The notes: generated by a model from the sequence alone, not told the origin. Shown: positions 1 through 10,350, counted from the stretch's first letter. The stretch: DNA of 64,000 bases from Notamacropus eugenii (GCF_028372415.1 NC_092874.1:241777461-241841460); one strand, 5' to 3'. Program-made: numbers and translations.

Positions 1-299
1 TCCTACTAGCTGCCTCCTTTGCTCCTATTTGCATGCTGTTAAAAAGAGCTGAAAGGAGAAAAAGAATCACAAAATCACATCTGATGTAAATGTACATTAC
101 ATGATCTCAAACTGGGCCCTTGCTGTGGCAAAGTAATCCTTTTATACTGTTCATATGGCAACTCTTCCAAATTTTTTCAGGCCTCTTGAAGCCTCCCATG
201 GCAACCCTCTTTCTACTATCTTCTCTGAGCACTTTATATTTTACTGAAAAAATCGAGGCCATTTGTTAATAGCACCATTTTTTTTGTGTCCCCCTCACC

Positions 300-1960
300 T
301 CATTCCCCACTCTCTCCTCCTTTACACTGCATCACACAAAGAGGTGGCCCCTCCACAGGCATCTTTGATCTCATTCCACCCAGTCTTCTCTGACTTATTT
401 CCCTCTACATTATGCCCACTCTCCCAGTAGTCCCTAATGACTTCCTATGTTTTGACTACTTCCCTTCTGCTTACAATCGCACCCATGTCTGTCCAATCCA
501 TAAAAATCCTCACTTGATCTGACCCTCCTTGGTAGCTATTGAGAGCCCTATTCCTCTCTTCCCTTTTGGGGTTAAACTCCTTGGGAAAGCCATCTACAAA
601 TGAGGCTTCCATTTCCTCTGATCTCTTTCTATGCTAAACCCTCTGCAACTGGATTCTGACCTCATTCATCTGAAATGGCTCTTCCCAGTGTTACCAAGAG
701 GTCTTAATTACTAAATCTAATGACTTTTTCTCAGTTGTCATCCTTATTGATCCCTCTACAGTCTTCAACATTGTCAGTCTTCTCTCCTTCATAGCTTTTT
801 CCCTCTAGGTTTTCATTACCCTGCTCTCACTTCTTTCCTTATATGTCTGACCACTCCATCTCCTTTGCTGCTACATCTTCCATGTCATGCTCACTTACTG
901 TGGGTGTCCCCTTAGGATCTGCCTTGGGTCCTCTCCTCTTCTCCCTCTATCTTGTATCACGTGGTGATCTCATCAGTTCTAACAGGTTCACTTATTCTCT
1001 CTAGCAAAATGACTCTCAGATCTATTTTTGTTGTTGTGTTCAGTTGTTTCAGTCATGCCTGATTCTTCATGACCTCATTTGGGATTTTCTTGGCAAAGAC
1101 ATTGGAGTGGTTTGCTGTTTTTTGATCCATTAATTCCTTCTCTTAACCCCTAGTTTCATTTCAGAAACTACTTCTCGGACATTTAGAATGGGATCCTCTG
1201 GATATTTCAATCTCAACCTCATTTATCTTTTCTGGCAAAGTCATCCTTACTTCCCAACCCTTCTTACTCTTTGGTGAAGGCACCACCATCTTCCCAGTCA
1301 TCAAGGTTTATGACCTGTGTCACACTCTCCACTCCTCACTCTCACCCACCATACATATTCCAATGCATTGCTCTGTCTTGCCTTTTCTATCTTCAGAACA
1401 TCTCTCACATAAGTTTTCTTCTCTCTACTTACAAAATGCATGCTGTTGCAGGCCCCCAACATCTCCCTCCTGGAATACTACAATAGCCTTTGAATTCTTC
1501 TCTCTGCCTCAAGTCTCTCCCCAGTTCGATCAGTTCTTCATACAGCTGCCAAAGTGATTGTCCTCAAATGCAGATCTAACTGTGTCAGCCCCCTGTAGTG
1601 ACTTCCTATTCCTTCTAGGATCAAAAATAAAACCCTGTTTGCTTTGAAATCCCTCCATAACCTAGCCTTTTCCTACTTTTCCAAGTTTACAGGTTTCTTA
1701 CACTTTACTCCCCTCCACCTCCCAGCAGACCCAATGACACTGGCATTCTTTCTGTCCTGAAACACACCATTCCACCTCTTATTTCCGTTCCTTTTCACCA
1801 GCTGTCCCACATACCTGCAATTCTGTCTCCCCTGACTTTTCCTGACTTTACCAGATTCCTTCATGCCTCAGCTCTAATCCTACCTTTTGCAGGAGGTCTT
1901 TCCTAATCCCCTTCACTGAAAGTGCCTTTCCTCTGACACCACACTCCATCTACTCTGTAT
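300..1960 (+). mobile_element. L2 LINE, non-coding 3' portion (5' part of a copy split by a SINE)
   Basis: The pyrimidine-rich text with landmarks such as 'cttgggtcctctcctcttctccctctat', 'cctccataacctagc' and 'gaggtctttcctaatcccctt' follows the L2 3' region in order, and it resumes at 2190. It is sense on the plus strand. No intact reading frame remains. An antisense SINE fragment (1026-1140) sits inside it. The first 300 bases of the window show nothing I can name. Confidence 0.7.
1026..1140 (-). mobile_element. tRNA-derived marsupial SINE, antisense 3' fragment
   Basis: It carries the family's antisense tail: 'gttcagttgtttcagtcatg', 'cttcatgacctcatttggga', 'ttttcttggcaaagacattgg', 'gtggtttgc'. 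Only the tail half is present, and it interrupts the L2 copy around it. Confidence 0.75.
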
Positions 1961-1963
1961 ATA

Positions 1964-2189
1964 GGATGGCAAGGTGGTGCAGTGGATAGAGCACTGGGGT
2001 TGGAATCAGGAAGACTCATATTCCTGAGTTCAAATGTGACCTCAGACACTAGTGGTGTGTGGGTAAGTCACTTAACCCTGTTTGCCTCATTTTCCTCATA
2101 TGTAAAATGAGCTCCAGTATCTTTGCCATGAAAACCCCAAGTGGGATCACAAAGAGTCAGGCATGACTGCAATGACTCAACAACAAAAT
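1964..2189 (+). mobile_element. tRNA-derived marsupial SINE (MAR1/WSINE type), full length
   Basis: The head 'gcaaggtggtgcagtggata' is tRNA-like, followed by 'cttaaccctgtttgcctcat', 'tctgtaaaatgagct'-type middle text and the tail 'caaagagtcaggcatgactg'. It sits in the middle of an L2, whose text is continuous on either side, so this SINE is younger than the L2. Confidence 0.85.
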
Positions 2190-2365
2190 GCTATATGTAT
2201 CTTCTACGTATAAACTTATTTACATGTCATCTTCTCTGTTACAGTGTGAGCTCCTTGAGGGCAGGGTCAACATTTTGGTCTTTCTTTGTATCCCCAGTGC
2301 TCAGTGCAGTGACTAGCATGTCATAAGCATTTAATAAATGCTTATTGACTGCTTACATGATGGAA
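2190..2365 (+). mobile_element. L2 LINE 3' end
   Basis: It contains the diagnostic L2 terminus 'gtgagctccttgagggcagg', 'gtatccccagtgctcagtgc' and 'aataaatgcttattgactg'. It continues the L2 copy interrupted at 1964. Confidence 0.85.
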
Positions 2366-2424
2366 AACAGAAGCCAAGGTGTAGGATTTTGTAGAAGGAA
2401 TGAGTAGGTGATAAGGAATTAGAT

Positions 2425-2746
2425 GTGTTTCTGTGTGTGTTTGCCCTTCATTGCTGAAGAAGACCATGGCATCAGAGAAATGATGACATGACTTGCACTT
2501 GACTTTGTTTTGAGTGAGGGAGGGCTGTGCGGGTCACCAGTCTCACTTTCTCCTCCTGAGTCATCTGAATCCAGTGAGCAGCTATTCATCAGGATGACTG
2601 GAGATGACCCAGGATGAGGCAATTGGTTTAATTGATTTGCCCAAGGTCAAACGGCTAGTGAGTGCCAAGTGTCTGAGGCGAGATTTGAACTTAGGTCCTC
2701 CTCACTGGTGCTCTATCCACGGCACCACCTAGCTGTCCCAGATGTG
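2425..2746 (-). mobile_element. Composite marsupial SINE with RTE-like tail, full length
   Basis: On the minus strand it starts with the tRNA-like head 'cagctaggtggtgccgtgga', continues through 'cctcagacacttggcactca', and ends with the tail seen on plus as 'gcccttcattgctgaagaag' and 'gacatgacttgcacttgac'. The same tail occurs at 60540-60785 and 14199-14480, so this is a second SINE family sharing the head of the commoner one. Confidence 0.8.
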
Positions 2747-3755
2747 TTTCTAGTGGTTTAGCAATGAAGGAAATCATTAGTTGGCGCACTACTGGATATT
2801 GCACTGAAACCTCCAGTGTTCTGACCACTGCCCCATGGGCTATCTCACTCAATGTGTTCTAGCAAAGTAGTCAGTATAAACAGGAGTTTGTTTTACAGAG
2901 CTATAACTAGGGTGGGGTGACAGCAGTTAGCAACAACTGTGCTTAGCACCTGGTTAGGAAGAAGTCAGTGATGTTAGAAGCCCCATCAGGTGGCACACTC
3001 CTACTGGGGCAGCCACACTCCAACCTGGTGTGCAATTGCACACCAGGTCAAAACTCTCTGCCTAGCCCTGTTGACCCCACAGTCATCTCTATCTATACAG
3101 GCCAATGGCCCATGTTCTGTGACTTCCCCCAAGACGACCATCTTTCTAGTGTCTTTTCTCCCCAAATGAATTTGTCTTTAAAAGCTGATTTTAGGAAACA
3201 TTTCATGCTGCTTGTCCCGTAGGGACCAAAACTGCTAATTACAGCTTGGTGATTGGATCCTCTATATAAAAGAGTTTGGTACTGGATGGCCTAGAATGTC
3301 CTTACAATACAGTTTAAGGACAGCATTGGGCTGAGGTTCTAGCATATCCTTCTATCTTTGGAGGATTTGCCATAACACCTTAGACTAGAGGTTTAGCTAA
3401 TCAGTGTAACGATGCAATGGCTTTCACATCCTACTGTTGTAAGTCTTGAGACAGATAAAGGGAAAACCAGCAGCTAAAGTTTCTTTGTCTCCCTGACATC
3501 ATAATAAATGCCCACTATTGCCATCATACACCCAATCTTTAAAAATTTTAGTTTTATTGATATCTTTTACTTTTTCCTTTATTTCTGAAAATATTCCTTC
3601 CCACTTTCCTTTCTAGCAAGCCATGCCCTGACACAATTTTTTTTTAAAAATGAAAAAAATGCAATTCAGAAAGCCACTCCAGCACAAAGGCTATTTCTGA
3701 CAGTGTTTGCTGTATTCAGGGGAGAGCTAGAGCCCAGTTCATATCCGTTTGGGAG
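2747..3755. other. Intergenic stretch without a recognised gene or repeat
   Basis: I see no gene, RNA gene or named repeat here. The only notable structure is the perfect 26-bp palindrome at 3023-3048. The 84-codon ORF at 2968-3222 covers that palindrome and resembles no family I know. Confidence 0.5.
3023..3048. repeat. Perfect 26-bp palindrome
   Basis: Each 13-base arm reads acctggtgtgcaa on its own strand, with no spacer. The centre is caattg. It lies about 1.2 kb beyond the WIF1 polyadenylation site in otherwise unremarkable sequence. Confidence 0.95.
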
Positions 3756-4135
3756 GGCCATTTGTTAAGTATTTATATAAGTGCCAGTATATATGCCTGG
3801 GAAATCAGCAAATGCTACAAGTCAGAGCTTGATTTATTTTTTTGTTGATTGTCTAGACCAGGGTTGCGGAACAAGTAGCCTCGAGGTTACATGTGCTCCT
3901 CTAGGTCTTCAAGTGCAGCCCTCTGATTGAACCCAAACAGATTCAAAGAGCCACTCTTGAGAACTTAGAGAGCTATATGTGGCCTTGAGGCCGCAGGTTC
4001 CCCACTCCTGGGGCTCTAGACTTAAAGTGATGCAGGTACATTAATAATTCAGATTAAGCTTAAAGTGTGTTGTGACTACATTCCCCTCCCCCCATTTAAT
4101 TGTTAGCTATTTACCAGAACACCAATCGCTATATT
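3756..4135 (+). repeat. Low-copy interspersed repeat, copy 1 (split by a hAT element)
   Basis: The text 'tgttgattgtctagac' followed by 'ttaaagtgatgcagg' and 'cttaaagtgtgttgtgac' recurs at 31660-31865 and 33420-33860. All three copies are in the same orientation. I do not recognise the family name. This copy is interrupted by the element at 3859-4013. Confidence 0.65.
3859..4013. mobile_element. hAT-type non-autonomous DNA transposon (MITE)
   Basis: The ends 'cagggttgcggaac' and 'gttccccactcctg' are inverted repeats, and the inner text 'cctcgaggttacatg' mirrors 'atgtggccttgaggcc'. It is flanked by gtctagac (3851-3858) and ctctagac (4014-4021), a 7-of-8 match to the 8-bp duplication expected for hAT. 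A related copy lies at 35458-35638. Confidence 0.8.
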
Positions 4136-4244
4136 CCACATTCACAGCCCTCAACTTCTATTAAGAAAAGAGAGCAGCTGCACTCTTAATTCTTAGTCAT
4201 AAGACTGATTACAGCATATGAAGACCACATCACGCAACCTTTGA

Positions 4245-5044
4245 GAAAATTAAAGCCTCACCTTTATTTTATACACATCAGTCAGTATACAGTTTATTAC
4301 ACAAGAGTTGTGCTTTGTTTACAATATATTATATTGCTTCAAGCCAATGCAAAAAGTTCATACATTATATTTCTACTTTACTGTATACAATATATTATAT
4401 TGTATAAATGCCACTTAGCAGAGTGTTTTTTTAATACTGAGAATTCAGAAAAAATAGGAAAATCAAAACATTGTGCTGAGATTAAAAAAAAATTAGGATG
4501 TATTCATTTTTCTTTAAAAAACAACACAGCTTTAAATGTCTAACATTTAGATCTAAATATCCAATATTTAGGTCTAGGTAACTGATATGTACATCTAGAC
4601 CAAAATAATAAAGTTTTTTTTTTTTTATAAAAGGGCAAAACAAGGTAGCCAGTCATAGAAATCACTGCCTTGCCAATTCCTTCTCTGTGATTTGTGTTGG
4701 TTTTTTTTTTTAATGTCAAGGGTACCCCCTCTATAATGTGCCACAATCACCTACCTTATCATTTTCAGTTTCAGAAAATCATCTGTAGCTAAGCTTAACT
4801 TGATCAATGGACTTTCTAACAGAAGTGTTGTTAAAAAGAACCGAAATGAGACCTATGCCACCATGCTAAATAGAAGCTCATAGAAGACTTAAAAGGAAAA
4901 TCAGCTCGGTGATTTATAATGAAGCTAATAAAATTCAGGCCAGTATTCTTCCCTGTAATGAACAGCATTTTAACATTCAACACATGAAAGGTTAACAAAG
5001 GCTATGAACTTGGTGTAACTTAAAACGTTTCAGATGCTGGGGGT
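4245..5044 (-). other. WIF1: WIF1 3' untranslated region
   Basis: About 800 bp follow the stop codon on the minus strand before a canonical AATAAA. The sequence is AT-rich and free of SINEs. Its first 200 bases and its last 150 bases closely resemble the human WIF1 3' UTR as I remember it (for example the run ending in TAAAATAAAGGTG and the stretch GAACTTTTTGCATTGGCTTG). The cleavage position is inferred at about 15-25 bases past the signal. It contains a duplicated 16-nt AU-rich motif (4321-4336, 4387-4402). Confidence 0.8.
4263..4268 (-). promoter_or_regulatory. polyadenylation signal AATAAA of WIF1
   Basis: The plus strand has tttatt here, giving AATAAA on the gene strand in the context TATAAAATAAAGGTG. 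A second AATAAA lies 30 bp upstream (4293-4298, plus-strand tttatt). The downstream one is the likelier major signal because the matching human transcript end, as I recall it, uses the same context. Confidence 0.7.
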
Positions 5045-5166
5045 TCACCAGATGTAATTGGATTCAGGTGGAACATGCCTCTCCTCGGCCTTTTTAAGTA
5101 AAGGCGTGTGCTGTCTGTACTTGGTAACCGGTGGCTTTAGGGCATGCATGAGGCTGGCTCCATACC
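5045..5166 (-). CDS. WIF1: WIF1 exon 10, terminal coding part and stop
   Basis: The minus strand reads (R)[19 protein letters not shown], then [20 protein letters not shown] and TGA. The basic C-terminal tail and the PPESNYIW end are hallmarks of WIF1. The coding part is 122 bp (2 bases + 39 codons + stop). The acceptor is attttcag|GGTATG. The central tail (KPPVTKY) differs from the human sequence as I recall it, while the last 20 residues are well kept. The stop is at 5045-5047, and the transcript continues into the 3' UTR. Confidence 0.96.
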
Positions 5167-5370
5167 CTGAAAAATTAACCACAGTTTAAGAGAAAAGAAA
5201 CTACAAAAACAGATCCTTCAGGTTCACGGTTAACCATCCCAACGGAATCCATTTTCCCTTTCTGGCCCAACAGGCCTGACCACAGAAACCACAGTAAGTA
5301 GCTACCTGAGTGAGGATAGTGGGAGCACAGATTCTGAGCTGGAAGATGTCACAGGTCATCTGGTAAAAGA

Positions 5371-5545
5371 GTTCTTAGCCTGGAGTCCATGAACTTAAAA
5401 AAATATATTTTGATAACTGTATTTCAGTATAATTGGTTTCATTTGTAACCCTATATATTTTATTTTACATATTTACAGACATTCTTCTGAGGATTGGTAT
5501 CCCCAGATTGCCGAAGGGTTCCATGAGATCAAAAAAGATTATGAT
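5371..5545. mobile_element. hAT-type MITE relic (family with 'ttttgataactgtatttca')
   Basis: It shares 'ttttgataactgtatttca', 'taaccctatatattttattt' and 'gaagggttccatgagatc' with the better preserved copy at 32985-33181. It lies just inside intron 9. Confidence 0.65.
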
Positions 5546-5640
5546 ATAGTCCAACCCCTTTCACTTTACAGATAGGGAAACTGAGGCCCATTCATCTTGC
5601 CTAATGTTACATAGGTAGGAGATGCTAAAGGGGAAAGTTT
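5546..5640 (-). mobile_element. MIR-type SINE fragment
   Basis: The antisense MIR core 'actttacagatagggaaact', 'gaggccca' and 'ttacataggtagg' is visible directly after the hAT relic. Confidence 0.5.
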
Positions 5641-5984
5641 TCAGAAGTTCTTCTGTGATTTGATTTGATTTGTGTTGTGATTTGTTGGCATCAAATCAGA
5701 GCTTATTTTTATACCAAGTCCCTGTCTTAGTAACATAGTCATAACCAAGGTGATGACCTGGATCTTCTAGGGACTCTTATCAATGTTAAAGGCAAGTAAG
5801 AGATTGAGAAGAAACGTGTGTTCTTCTGCCAAGGGCAATTAATGTTGATTCACAAAAAAAGAAAGATAACCTTTAAAAAAAACCTGATCATACTTCATCT
5901 GTTGCTATTTCAAAATTAAGCTATAGAGATAGGAATGAATTTCATACTCTGTCCTTCCTTCTTGCTCCCATATGATCAGATCTA

Positions 5985-6216
5985 TCTTGTTCACTTATGT
6001 CCAACTTTTCACAACCCCATTTGGGGTTTTTCTTGGCAAAGACACTAAAGTGGTTTGCCATTTCCTTCTCTAGCTCCTTTTTCAGATGAGGAAATTGAGG
6101 TAAACAATGACTTGCCCAGGGTCATAAAGCTAGTAAATGTATCTGAGACTAGATTGGAACTCAGGTCTTCCTGGTCTCAGGTTTGACTCTATCCACTATA
6201 TCACGTAGCTGCCCCT
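5985..6216 (-). mobile_element. tRNA-derived marsupial SINE, full length antisense
   Basis: It runs from 'cttatgtccaacttttcaca' through 'ttttcttggcaaagacact', 'cttgcccagggtcataaagc' and the head 'ctatccactatatcacgtag'. Confidence 0.85.
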
Positions 6217-6444
6217 AGATCTATCTACTAGAGCTATATCAATGACCAAAACGATAAAGAGTAATAAATGCTTGATGAATTTTGTACCCTTTGCCATTAG
6301 AGTTAAAAAGACAATTTTTAAAAGTTCATTCTCAGTGATGACTTGTAAGCTCGTGGAAATGGGGCAGGGATTGTATCTTTTTGGGAACCTACTTCCCACC
6401 AGTCCAGGTCCAGGGTACGGTGACAGCAATATATTAAGAGCCAA

Positions 6445-6690
6445 TGTAGTATCATGGAAAAACTGCTAGATGAGGAGTACTTGACTCCCACCTCTGATAT
6501 TTACTAGTTGTGTGACCATAGATACATTTACTCTCTCTAAGTCTCAGTTTTTTTATCTGTAAAATGAGGGTAATAATGGCATCAATTTCACAAGGTTCTT
6601 GTGAGGCTCCTATAAGTTTATCTAGGGGAAGTGCTTTGCAAAACTTAATTTTATATGTAAATATCAGCTATTATTATTTCAAGTAGCTTG
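6445..6690 (+). mobile_element. MIR/THER-type SINE
   Basis: Sense core 'ttactagttgtgtgaccat', 'tctcagtttttttatctgta' and 'aaatgagggtaataatggc', then the tail 'aagtgctttgcaaaactt'. Confidence 0.7.
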
Positions 6691-6721
6691 ACTTGCTCCA
6701 TTTCTGTTATGTTTTAGTTGA

Positions 6722-6890
6722 ATGCCTGCTAGGTTTGGAGTCAAAGGACCAAGGTTCAACCATCTGCCCTGGTACTGTGTGACCTGGGACGAGTCATTAC
6801 CTCTCTGGGTCTCAGTTTCATCATCTGTAAAATAAAGTAGTTGAATTAGGTGACCTGTGTGGTCTCTTTTAATTCTAAGCCTACGATTTT
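6722..6890 (+). mobile_element. MIR/THER-type SINE
   Basis: 'ttggagtcaaaggaccaagg', 'tgtgtgacctgggacgagtc' and 'ctcagtttcatcatctgtaa' are the core of the element. It stands in tandem with the preceding one. Confidence 0.7.
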
Positions 6891-7191
6891 ATGTCTTTTG
6901 CTTAGCTCTGTATGAGTTTTTTCTAATTCAAATCACCAAATGGATTTACCCTAAATCTGGAAAATGGGGCCATATTGGCAACACTTTCCTGCATGGTTGC
7001 CATTTTTTTTGTTTTAATAAAGTTTCTTTTGCAAACAGCAAAATATAATTTAATAAATTTATATAGTTTTTGATGGAAGTTTAAAAATAGATTAGTGGGA
7101 GCTTATTAAGAGTGGATAAAAACCTCAAAAGTAAGCTTATGCCACTAATCAAATCAGAACTGAAATCTCAGTTGACAATTTTGACTTTCTA

Positions 7192-7690
7192 GAGTAGGGC
7201 TTCTTAAACTTTTTCTATGCAACACCTCTTTTCGTGTTTTGGCAGCATTCATTGGTGCTGCAAAAGTGTGCATGTTGTGTGTTCAGAACCAATGCTGCAG
7301 TGAAGTTGCCCAATGCAAGGCAGGAAAGTTCTGTCAGAAACACCTTGGATTCATTACGTGTTTGATTTTCAATTACTTTTTGGTTGTTTACTGTTGCCAA
7401 ATTTTTCACCCCTACAGTTTAGAAAGATAGGTCTTTTGTGTATGTTTAATTGCCTGGGTATATACTGGTAGCTTCCCATGATTATTAAAACATGAACCAA
7501 CAGTGCACCAGAAAAAAAAAAGTCTGTCACCTGTGATCCCTACACTTCCCTTTAAGTCAAGGATGACCCTGGGCACAATGATGAAGTAGACAGACATCTT
7601 CAGCAGTCTTCAGCCAATGGCGCCATCTATCCCCCTCCCCAGGTGCCCAGTGTTCTCATGATGCTGCCTACATGTTCAGGACCTCTGAGA
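7192..7690. mobile_element. Possible hAT DNA-transposon relic
   Basis: The start 'agggcttcttaaactttttc' resembles the terminal repeat of mammalian hAT/Charlie elements. The body is not recognised, the far end is unclear, and no reading frame is convincing. Confidence 0.35.
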
Positions 7691-7769
7691 TAGTAAGCAA
7701 GCTGATACAGGTTATTGTGTGTATCTTTTAAAAAGGGGAATGGGGAATTTGATGGGAGACATTATTGCT

Positions 7770-7900
7770 GAATTTGGAGTCTGAGAACCTGAGTTAGAAT
7801 TCTAGCTTTGCAACTTTCTTGGACAAATCACTTAACTTTTCCGGGCTTTTCTCTCCTCATTTGTAAAAACAAAGGGGTGCTAGATCAGAGGCATCCCCAA
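7770..7900 (+). mobile_element. MIR-type SINE fragment
   Basis: 'gaatttggagtctgagaacc', 'gacaaatcacttaacttttc' and 'tctcctcatttgtaaaaa' follow the MIR core. From here to exon 9 (8992) I see nothing else I can name. Confidence 0.55.
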
Positions 7901-8991
7901 ACACTCTTGATTGCAGTTGAACCAGATTAAAATGCAACCGAGAAATATCTAGTAAAATAAATAAAAATACAATAAAACAGATAATAGGGATCCTCCTATA
8001 CAGATTGGTGGCTCCTGTTTGTAAGTTTGATATCATTGTATTAGATGACCTCTAAAATGCCTTTCAATGCACTCCAGACCAAGAGTCTTAGGACATGGTG
8101 ACCTCTGAGGTCACCTGCTAGTCTAAATATGTGATTATTCCAGACTGGCTCTAAGATGTTCAGGCTTGCTACCCCTTGGCCAAAGGTCTCCAGGGATACT
8201 GGTTTGATTTTGAGTCTACCTGCATAGAACTCCCCACACTTCTTTTTCCTTCAGTGGGTTCACTCAAATACCACCAAAACTATAGTTATCCCTTCTACGT
8301 TGTGGTGGGTAGGGGGTGGGTAGGGACACAATGGCCCCCTCTTTGTCCCCATGACCTGGAAAATCCATGTAAAATTTTTTGGCCTTCCCTCTGTACCAGA
8401 GAAGAAGTCTGCATTTTTTTCTTCTTTCTTTTATGGGATATTTTCAGTACCTTATTGTAAAATTTGGGCTGATATTATATAATACTATATATATTTTTTA
8501 TGCATTTCTGAATTTCTAAGCTTTTCATGGGTCATCTATAGCTTTTGCAAAACTCCCTTGAAATTCTCATTTAATTTCTTATGCTCATGTATGATATGTT
8601 GAAACTGAGATGGGGAAAGTTGCAATGAGGAAGATATAAATGTATATATGACCCTACCTGCAACTTTTTAACAAATCCACTGTTAAAGTTGTTAAGTCCA
8701 TTGTGCACTATTTTTTGGGTATGGCGTCATTTTAAAATTCCAGAAGAGACCTTTGTGATAAAGAATCAAGGCCAATGGAATGCCAATTTCAAATCTGATT
8801 TAAATAGATCTAAATTATAATTGACATGTACTTCATCATTTGCAATCTGCTGCATCAATGAGTCGAGAGTTACCATTAGCAGAAGGCAGCTTTTGGTTAC
8901 AGGATGTCCTCACCTCTGGAGTCAGTGGGATGTGACTGACAAAGTTAGGGGAAATTCTAGGGCACCATCTAATATAGTAGTTTCCACTCAC

Positions 8992-9087
8992 TTTTGTTGC
9001 AATGTCGTCCATGCCAGCCTTCTCTACACTGGCATTTATTGGGTTCCTGGCAGGTCCCGTGTGCTCCACAACCAGGCTCACAGACAG
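8992..9087 (-). CDS. WIF1: WIF1 exon 9 (EGF-like repeat 5)
   Basis: The minus strand encodes (P)[18 protein letters not shown], then [13 protein letters not shown], the fifth and last EGF repeat of WIF1. The spacing and the GCGAHGTC and GWHGRHC motifs match the family. The exon is 96 bp in phase 1-1, with acceptor gattctag|CTGTCT and donor ACAAAA|gtgagt. The single base A left at the end joins GG of exon 10 to make the Arg of KRY. Overlapping ORFs on both strands here are shadows of this exon. Confidence 0.97.
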
Positions 9088-9404
9088 CTAGAATCAGAGG
9101 ACAGCACAAAGAAAGCTTTCTGAATTTTTTTTTTCAGACCAAATTACACAGCTACTTTTCCTGCTGTTCTGTAGAATATGTGAGTTTTGGCCACATCCCT
9201 TTCACTTGTGTGGGGAGAGGTGTTTTTTCTCCAGATTTAGCACACAGTCTTCTCAGTTACCTACGAGATTAAACTATGCATGATGCCTATGCATGATCCA
9301 CAAAAGGGGATCAGTGGCCAGTAGGACTTTGACAGTACAGGACAATGACCTTGATTATCTTTTAGGAATATTATAATATATAATATTTAGAGAGCTCAGT
9401 TTGC

Positions 9405-9888
9405 CCCTGTTTTCCCTCTCTTCTTTCCCTCTCTCTCTCTCCTTTTTCTCCCTTTTTTCCCCTTCCCTCTTTCCCTCTCTCTTTTCCCTCCCTTTCTCCT
9501 TTCTCTCCCTCCCATTTCCCTCTATTTCTCCCTTCCCTCCCTTTTCTCTCTCTCTTTTTTCCTACCCTCTCTCCTTTTTCTCCCTCTCTTCTTTCTTCCC
9601 CTCTCTCCCTTCTCTTCCTCTTTTCCCCTTCCTCTCTCTTCCCTTTCTCTCTCTTCCATCCCTTTCTGTCCCTTCCTCTGTCCTTTCTCTCCCTCTTTTC
9701 TTTCTCACCTCTTGCTTTTATCTCCTTTCTTTTCCCTGTCTCCTTTTCTCCCCCTCTTCTTTTTCCTTCCCTCTCTCTTTTGCCCTTTTTTCCTTATCTC
9801 CCTTCCTTTTTTCATCCACAATCTCCTTTCCTCTTTCCTTCCTCTCCCTTCCTTGTTCTTTTTCTTCTCTTCTCCTCTTCTTTATAAA
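9405..9888. repeat. 480-bp polypyrimidine (polypurine on the gene strand) tract in intron 8
   Basis: The plus strand is almost entirely C and T for about 480 bases, in irregular CCT/CTTT/CTCT units, with only scattered A and G. It fills half of the 974-bp intron between exons 8 and 9. Long ORFs in both directions here are low-complexity and not genes. Confidence 0.95.
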
Positions 9889-10061
9889 CTTGGAGTTTAT
9901 ATAACTGTAAGAACCCACATAAATAAAACTTACATATTAGTAAAGACAAGTTAAAATGCTGCCAGTATCCCAATAATGTATAGCAAGTACAGAAGTGACG
10001 TCCCAGGAGACATCCTTTATTTACCGCATAACCAAGCAGATTCTGTATACCAGGTACTTAC

Positions 10062-10157
10062 GCTTGGAACAGAGATCTCCTTGGTAGCCTTTGGAACATT
10101 TGCATTTATTTTTACCAATACATTTACCACCATTTCTACAGGATTGCTGACATTTGC
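10062..10157 (-). CDS. WIF1: WIF1 exon 8 (EGF-like repeat 4)
   Basis: The minus strand reads (S)[18 protein letters not shown], then [13 protein letters not shown]. This is the fourth EGF repeat of WIF1, recognisable from [10 protein letters not shown] and [10 protein letters not shown]. The exon is 96 bp in phase 1-1, with acceptor cttttag|GCAAAT and donor CAAGC|gtaagt. The last C joins CT of exon 9 to give Pro. A short 974-bp intron separates it from exon 9, and about half of that intron is a pure pyrimidine/purine tract. Confidence 0.97.
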
Positions 10158-10200
10158 CTAAAAGAGAAAACCATGTATATTAAAAAGCATTAATGCCAAG

Positions 10201-10345
10201 ACCCAAGATCCAATCCTGCCTTGGGCACTAATTAGTTGTATGACCCTGGGCAGATCACTTAATCTTTCTTAACCTTAGTTTCCTCATCTGGAAAATGGAG
10301 ATAATAATAGCGCTTATCTCACAAGGTTGTTATGAGAACCAAAGG
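10201..10345 (+). mobile_element. MIR-type SINE
   Basis: Sense core 'gcactaattagttgtatgac', 'cctgggcagatcacttaatc', 'tttcctcatctggaaaatgg', 'agataataatagcgcttatc'. A TATG-rich microsatellite (10351-10413) follows where the element's tail would be. Confidence 0.75.
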
Positions 10346-10350
10346 AGATT

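Noticed and set aside
1964..2040. tRNA-like sequence with A/B-box-like phrases
   Set aside because: This is the tRNA-derived head of a SINE; the same head recurs in other SINE copies of the window, and none folds as an intact tRNA.
5098..5125. Possible frame change or premature stop in the WIF1 C-terminal tail
   Set aside because: The tail differs from human, but the frame is continuous from the acceptor to PPESNYIW and the stop.
9401..9904. 167-codon ORF rich in Ser, Leu, Phe and Pro
   Set aside because: It is a translation of a CT tract; no domain, and both strands are equally open because the sequence is low complexity.
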